From contig DRPD01000150.1 in the NCBI GenBank assembly GCA_011374735.1, positions 1-8,263 of the forward strand: a DNA stretch of 8,263 bases. The letters run 5' to 3'. This DNA is from Thermopetrobacter sp. GTDB lineage: Bacteria > Pseudomonadota > Alphaproteobacteria > Rhizobiales > Aestuariivirgaceae. A model generated the notes under the pieces. The model saw only the letters and a list, made by a program, of their open reading frames with translations. It was not told the origin of the DNA and did no database searches. Positions 5,475 through 8,263 of this stretch are shown one piece after another (position 1 is the first letter of the stretch; the number at the start of each line of letters is the position of its first letter). Position numbers and translations under genes: made by a program.

Positions 5475-6014
5475 TCAGCGCAGGCTGGCCAGAAAGCGCC
5501 GCGCGTCGCCGCCGGCATTATCGAACAGCTGGCGGTAGTGATCGCGCATGAACGCCGCCAGCCAGACGCCCATGATCCGCATATCGGCGATGCGCCGCCC
5601 GCGCAGGCGCCACAGCACCGTCTGGCCGCCCGGCTCCAGGCGGCTCGTGATCAACCCCGGCCGGCACGAGACGATACGCGCCCGCGCCCCGCGGAAGGAG
5701 CCCGACACTTGCGCCAGCCGCCGCGCGATGTAATTGACGCTCAGCCGCACGAATTGCACCCGCTGGCGGCGCGTCATCCGCCGCGCATGGCTGCCCAGGG
5801 CGAACAGGGACAAGGTCCGGATGTTGACAAAGCGGCGCAAGGCGCGGTGAAAGGCGGCCGGCGAGCCGGAATTGGCCGCCGCCAGCAAGGTGCGCGAGGC
5901 GCTCTGCACCACCCGCGCGCCCGCGCACCTTCCGGCCATGGCCGGATCACTGGTCACGAGAAAAGTCAATAACGTGAAAACGGCGAACAAAGGGCGTGGC
6001 ATGAATGACGGCAT
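5475..6014 (-). CDS. Exported MlaC/Ttg2D-like phospholipid-binding family protein
   Basis: The product has 179 residues with a signal peptide of about 27 (PLFAVFTLLTFLV core, AMA before GR), so it is periplasmic. The mature part follows the MlaC/Ttg2D ('toluene tolerance') layout: AFHRALRRFVNIRTLSLFALGSHARRMTRRQRVQFVRLSVNYIARRLAQ corresponds to the family's helical region (FDVPAIARFVLG... TPEQRxEF... Y). It is followed by the beta-rich GGQTVLWRLRGRRIADMRIMGVWLAAFMRDHYRQLFDNAGGDARRFLASLR, which matches the usual WRLR...I.DV...GVS....R..F...I...GGD...LI..L ending. MlaC proteins shuttle phospholipids between the outer-membrane MlaA complex and the inner-membrane MlaFEDB transporter. No mlaFED or mlaA gene is adjacent, so it is an orphan in this window. 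The family call is by pattern only. A second ATG 12 bases downstream lacks a ribosome binding site; GGGGAA precedes the chosen one. Confidence 0.72.
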   Translation of the reverse strand: MPSFMPRPLFAVFTLLTFLVTSDPAMAGRCAGARVVQSASRTLLAAANSGSPAAFHRALRRFVNIRTLSLFALGSHARRMTRRQRVQFVRLSVNYIARRLAQVSGSFRGARARIVSCRPGLITSRLEPGGQTVLWRLRGRRIADMRIMGVWLAAFMRDHYRQLFDNAGGDARRFLASLR

Positions 6015-6066
6015 CGGTTTCCCCGTATTCCCCCGGTCGTCTGAAACCCCAACTCGCCCCGCGCAT

Positions 6067-6096
6067 AATATACACGCCCGCGCCTATGAGTCGCAA
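6067..6096 (-). promoter_or_regulatory. Candidate promoter of the MlaC-like gene
   Basis: Read on the minus strand, TTGCGA (6091-6096) is followed after 18 bases by TATATT (6067-6072), matching the sigma-70 boxes at four and five of six positions. Transcription would start near 6060, giving a leader of roughly 45 bases before the ATG at 6014. Confidence 0.4.
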
Positions 6097-6110
6097 GCGC
6101 GCCCGGCCTC

Positions 6111-6139
6111 TTGACATTGCCGGCCGCCTGCCGTCTAAG
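6111..6139 (+). promoter_or_regulatory. Candidate metF promoter
   Basis: A perfect -35 box TTGACA (6111-6116) is followed after 17 bases by TCTAAG (6134-6139), four of six matches to the -10 consensus. The start codon at 6180 lies about 35 bases after the expected start point. The reading frame of metF is open back to this point, but the sequence here is better explained as promoter than as coding. Confidence 0.55.
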
Positions 6140-6160
6140 ACATAAAGAAAACTTTATATC
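6139..6160. promoter_or_regulatory. Operator-like palindrome in front of metF
   Basis: ATAAAG (6142-6147), four A bases, CTTTAT (6152-6157) is a perfect inverted repeat that extends outward to GA...TC with one mismatch in each arm (eight of nine positions paired). It starts at the last base of the proposed -10 box and covers the transcription start, a classic repressor position. Palindromes of this ATAAAG/CTTTAT type occur in front of methionine-cycle genes of alphaproteobacteria, where ArsR-family SAM/SAH-responsive repressors have been proposed; that link is from memory and unverified here. Confidence 0.5.
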
Positions 6161-6179
6161 TTATCGCGAAAGAGCGAGC

Positions 6180-7061
6180 ATGAGCGGACAGGCGCACAAT
6201 GACGGCATCGAGGTATCGTTCGAGGTCTTCCCGGCCAGGACGGACACGGGCCGCGCCGCGCTGGCCCGGCTGGCCCGGCGGCTGGCCCGCTTCAAGCCGG
6301 AGTTCATCTCCGTCACCTATGGCGCCGGCGGCTCCAGCCGCGACCTCACCGAGGCCACCATCCGCGCCCTGCTCGCCGCCGCCGGCATCCCCGTGGCGGC
6401 CCATCTGACCGCCGCCCGGGCCAGCCGCGCCGACACCATGGCGGCGGCCGAACGCTTCGTCGGGATGGGGGTGTCGCGCATCGTCGCCCTGCGCGGTGAC
6501 GCGGAGAAGGGCGCGCCGGCCTTCACGCCGCACCCCGACGGCTTCGCCAACGCCGCGCAGCTGACCGCCGCCTTGCGCGAACGCTGGCCCGATCTGCCCA
6601 TTTCCGTGGCCGCCTATCCGGAGGTGCATCCCGATTCGCCCTCCCGCGAGGCCGATCTGGACAACCTGAAGGCCAAGTTCGCCGCCGGGGCCACCGACGC
6701 CATCACCCAGTTCTTCTTCGACAACCGGCTGTTCACCGACTTCCTCCGCGATACGAAAGCGCGCGGCATCGCCGGTTCCATCATCCCCGGCGTCATGCTG
6801 ATTCACGATTTCGCCGGGGTGCGCCAGTTCGCCGCCAGCTGCGGCGCTTCGGTGCCGGCCCGGCTCGACGCCGCCTTCGCCGGATTGCGCCCGAAAGACG
6901 GCAAGGAGGATCGCGCCGTGCACGATCGATTGGCCGCCGCCATTGCTGCGCGCCAGACGCTGGATCTGGCCGCCGCCGGGGTGCGGCGCTTTCACTTCTA
7001 CACCATGAACAAATCCGCCCCGGCGGAAGCCATGTGCCGCATTCTGAAACCGCAAATCTGA
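6180..7061 (+). CDS. metF: Methylenetetrahydrofolate reductase
   Basis: The product has 293 residues, the normal size for the bacterial FAD enzyme that reduces 5,10-methylene-THF to 5-methyl-THF with NAD(P)H, supplying methyl groups for methionine synthesis. Motifs: SFEVFP with the catalytic Glu at 15, VTYGAGGSSRD (45-55), AAHLT (73-77), IVALRGD with D107, AAYPEVHPD (144-152), LKAKFAAGATDAITQFFFD (163-181), IPGVM (202-206), CGASVP (221-226) and a FHFYTMN ending (271-277). Some usually conserved positions differ: SFEVFPAR instead of SFEFFPP, HLTAARAS instead of HLTC..AS, PGVMLI instead of PGIMPI. None removes a catalytic residue. The start ATG has only a weak AAGAG-like site, but upstream in-frame alternatives run into the promoter. 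The methyltransferase that uses its product's methyl group lies 248 bases downstream on the same strand, so a shared transcript is possible. Confidence 0.94.
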   Translation: MSGQAHNDGIEVSFEVFPARTDTGRAALARLARRLARFKPEFISVTYGAGGSSRDLTEATIRALLAAAGIPVAAHLTAARASRADTMAAAERFVGMGVSRIVALRGDAEKGAPAFTPHPDGFANAAQLTAALRERWPDLPISVAAYPEVHPDSPSREADLDNLKAKFAAGATDAITQFFFDNRLFTDFLRDTKARGIAGSIIPGVMLIHDFAGVRQFAASCGASVPARLDAAFAGLRPKDGKEDRAVHDRLAAAIAARQTLDLAAAGVRRFHFYTMNKSAPAEAMCRILKPQI

Positions 7062-7067
7062 AATCAA

Positions 7068-7128
7068 GTCCCGCTCCCCCTCCCGACCACTTACCCACAA
7101 TCTGGGTGGTCGGGAGGGGGAGCGGGAC
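7068..7128. repeat. Perfect 23-bp inverted repeat just after metF
   Basis: Arms 7068-7090 and 7106-7128 are exact reverse complements, starting with GTCCCGCTCC and ending with GGAGCGGGAC, around the loop TTACCCACAATCTGG. The left arm begins seven bases after the metF stop codon. Its purine/pyrimidine skew (one arm nearly all C/T) and length suggest a dispersed palindromic element or an mRNA 3'-end stabiliser. Confidence 0.8.
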
Positions 7129-7249
7129 GGCCGAAGGCCTGAAAGCGAGAGCTTTCAGGCCGACAAGGGCGCAAGCGCGCCCCGGCCGCAGGCCGCGCCC
7201 GCGCAGCGTATGGCCCGAAGGGTCATTAGCGTGAGCGATATAAAAGTCC

Positions 7250-7288
7250 GATTTTGTGAACTTCGCGCCAGCGAAGACTCGCAAAATC
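7250..7288 (+). promoter_or_regulatory. Two-part leader hairpin upstream of the methyltransferase start
   Basis: GATTTTGTGA (7250-7259) pairs with TCGCAAAATC (7279-7288), ten pairs with one G-T. A 1x2 internal loop follows, then CTTCGC (7261-7266) pairs with GCGAAG (7271-7276) around GCCA. The element ends nine bases before the Shine-Dalgarno and is flanked by 7-base direct repeats ATAAAAG (7240-7246 and 7291-7297). Confidence 0.55.
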
Positions 7289-7309
7289 ACATAAAAGAAG
7301 GACGAGAAC

Positions 7310-8224
7310 ATGCCACGCACCATCGTCGCATCGGCCACCAGGGAACACGTCATCGACACTGACGGGCCGTTCACCATCATCGGCGAGCGCATCAACCCCA
7401 CCAACCGCAAGAAGTTCGCCGCCGAGCTGGAGCAAGGCGTCTTCGACACCGTGCGCGCCGACGCCATCGCCCAGGAAGCCGCCGGGGCGCACATTCTCGA
7501 CGTCAACGTCGGCATCGCCGCCGTCGATCCCAACGAGACGGAGCCGCCGCTGCTGAAGCAGGCGGTGGAGGTGGTGCAAGAGGTGTCGCAACTGCCGCTG
7601 TGCATCGACAGCTCCGTTTCCGCCGCGCTGGCCGCCGGGCTGGAGGTGGCGCAAGGCCGCCCGCTGGTCAATTCCGTCACCGGCGAGGAGGAAAAGCTGG
7701 AATCGGTGCTGCCGCTGGTGAAGAAGCACGACGTGCCGGTGGTCGCCATCTGCAACGACGAATCGGGCATTTCCGAAGACCCGGAGGTGCGCTTCCAGGT
7801 GGCGAAGAAAATCGTCGAACGCGCCGCCGATCACGGCATTCCCGCCCATGACATCGTGGTCGATCCGCTGGTCATGCCCATCGGCGCGATCAATCAGGCC
7901 GGCCGCCAGGTGTTCGAGCTGGTCAGGCGCATCCGCGACGAGCTGGGCTGCAACACCACCTGCGGCGCCTCGAACATCGCCTTCGGCATGCCCAACCGCC
8001 GCGTGCTGACGGCCCATTTCATCGCCATGAGCGCCTCGCACGGCATGAGCAGCGCCATCATGAGCCCGCTGCACGAGGAGGACATGGCCGCCGTGTTCGC
8101 CGCCAACCTGCTCAACGGCGTCGATCCCGACAGCCGCGGCTGGACGGGGCGCTACCGGCAGGCTCCGGCCGGCGGCGACGGTGACGACCGCCGGGCCCGT
8201 CGCCGCCGCCGCCGGCGCGGGTGA
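7310..8224 (+). CDS. Methyltetrahydrofolate:corrinoid methyltransferase (pterin-binding MetH/AcsE-like domain) with Arg-rich tail
   Basis: The product has 304 residues: one pterin-binding TIM barrel (residues 20 to about 275) of the family that includes the methyl-THF domain of MetH and the acetogen methyltransferase AcsE. Motifs: IGERINPT (24-31), LDVNVG (63-68), CIDSS (98-102), NSVTGE (121-126), VAICNDESG (145-153), DPLVMPIG (185-192) and GASNIAFGMPNRR (219-231). These are the family's pterin-contacting loops. Such enzymes transfer the methyl of 5-methyl-THF to Co(I) of a corrinoid protein, or the reverse during methylamine or betaine demethylation. There is no cobalamin-binding domain in the protein. 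The C-terminus GGDGDDRRA plus seven arginines and Gly is outside the barrel and resembles the tail of the homocysteine methyltransferase at 2960-4006. The start has AAGGA seven bases upstream. Direction of methyl flow is inferred from metF upstream, not proven. Confidence 0.92.
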   Translation: MPRTIVASATREHVIDTDGPFTIIGERINPTNRKKFAAELEQGVFDTVRADAIAQEAAGAHILDVNVGIAAVDPNETEPPLLKQAVEVVQEVSQLPLCIDSSVSAALAAGLEVAQGRPLVNSVTGEEEKLESVLPLVKKHDVPVVAICNDESGISEDPEVRFQVAKKIVERAADHGIPAHDIVVDPLVMPIGAINQAGRQVFELVRRIRDELGCNTTCGASNIAFGMPNRRVLTAHFIAMSASHGMSSAIMSPLHEEDMAAVFAANLLNGVDPDSRGWTGRYRQAPAGGDGDDRRARRRRRRRG

Positions 8225-8233
8225 GGTGCATGT

Positions 8234-8263
8234 ATGGGGTTGCCGCTTCTTTCTGAAGCTGTA
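8234..8263 (+). CDS. Probable start of a downstream gene (partial, unknown product)
   Basis: ATG at 8234 opens a frame (MGLPLLSEAV) that runs to the window edge. GAGG at 8223-8226, overlapping the stop of the preceding gene, gives a seven-base spacing, which is a good ribosome binding arrangement and would make the gene translationally coupled to the methyltransferase. Another ATG at 8230 closes after eight codons. Ten codons are too few to identify a product; by context a corrinoid protein or its reactivator is conceivable but not shown. Confidence 0.4.
   Translation, partial: MGLPLLSEAV

Larger units (their letters stand above)
7062..7309 (+). promoter_or_regulatory. Hairpin-rich intergenic region between metF and the pterin methyltransferase
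   Basis: This 248-base gap is nearly filled with inverted repeats. They are a perfect 23-pair stem (7068-7090/7106-7128, 15-base loop); GGCC-GAA-GGCC (7129-7139), which competes with an 11-pair stem GGCCTGAAAGC/GCTTTCAGGCC with loop GAGA (7136-7161); GGGCGC-AAGC-GCGCCC (7167-7182); CGGCC-GCA-GGCCG (7183-7195); ATGGCCC-GAA-GGGTCAT with one G-T pair (7210-7226); and a long hairpin at 7250-7288. No B12-box (GCCACTG-like) or other known riboswitch core is visible. There is no T-run after the big stem, so it is not a standard terminator. AAGGA (7298-7302), seven bases before ATG 7310, is the ribosome binding site. Confidence 0.6.

Noticed and set aside
6135..7100. 321-residue minus-strand open frame opposite metF
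   Set aside because: Antisense shadow, Gly/Arg-rich, whereas the plus strand has all MetF motifs.
7034..7234. 66-residue plus-strand frame through the hairpin chain
   Set aside because: It begins inside the metF 3' end in another frame and translates the palindromes; the inverted-repeat structure explains the sequence better than coding.
7062..7309. Cobalamin riboswitch in front of the corrinoid-linked methyltransferase
   Set aside because: This would make biological sense, but no B12-box-like GCCACTG or the characteristic core is present; the structure is a row of simple hairpins.
6793..7770. 325-residue minus-strand open frame spanning the hairpin-rich gap
   Set aside because: It covers parts of two well-supported plus-strand genes and the palindromic gap; Ser/Arg-rich composition and no start signal. 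Treated as spurious.

Overview
The window is GC-rich DNA with strong Shine-Dalgarno sequences and tightly packed genes. It looks like a chromosomal segment of an alphaproteobacterium, plausibly Rhodospirillales-like. This rests on base composition, gene families and the style of the intergenic palindromes; no rRNA or other marker gene is present. I see no insertion sequence, CRISPR array, tRNA, rRNA or phage gene.

Layout, left to right. (1) On the minus strand lies a complete alanine dehydrogenase gene (42-1154). (2) Upstream of it, also on the minus strand, is an exported protein made almost entirely of 13 very regular ankyrin repeats (1341-2786). (3) After a divergent intergenic region, the plus strand carries a single-domain zinc homocysteine S-methyltransferase (2960-4006) and a small three-helix membrane protein (4010-4351). 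The ribosome binding site of the second gene lies inside the last codons of the first. (4) Converging on them from the minus strand are two tandem paralogues of a small secreted four-cysteine DUF2147-like protein (4401-4769 and 4979-5347). Next on the same strand is an exported MlaC/Ttg2D-like protein (5475-6014). (5) On the plus strand follow methylenetetrahydrofolate reductase (6180-7061), a 248-base intergenic region packed with hairpins, and a single-domain methyltetrahydrofolate-binding methyltransferase (7310-8224). The first codons of a probable further gene begin at 8234.

The unifying theme is one-carbon and methionine metabolism. MetF makes 5-methyl-THF. The pterin-domain protein can pass that methyl group to a corrinoid protein, and the Hcy-domain protein can methylate homocysteine. 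Together the last two correspond to the first two modules of cobalamin-dependent methionine synthase (MetH), here as separate proteins. The corrinoid-binding and reactivation modules are not in the window and may lie downstream or elsewhere.

The most unusual observations are these. Both separated MetH-like modules end in the same kind of low-complexity tail, Gly/Asp-rich followed by a run of arginines. A chain of hairpins joined by GGCC tetranucleotides fills the metF-to-methyltransferase gap. An ATAAAG-N4-CTTTAT operator-like palindrome lies just downstream of a good sigma-70-type promoter in front of metF.
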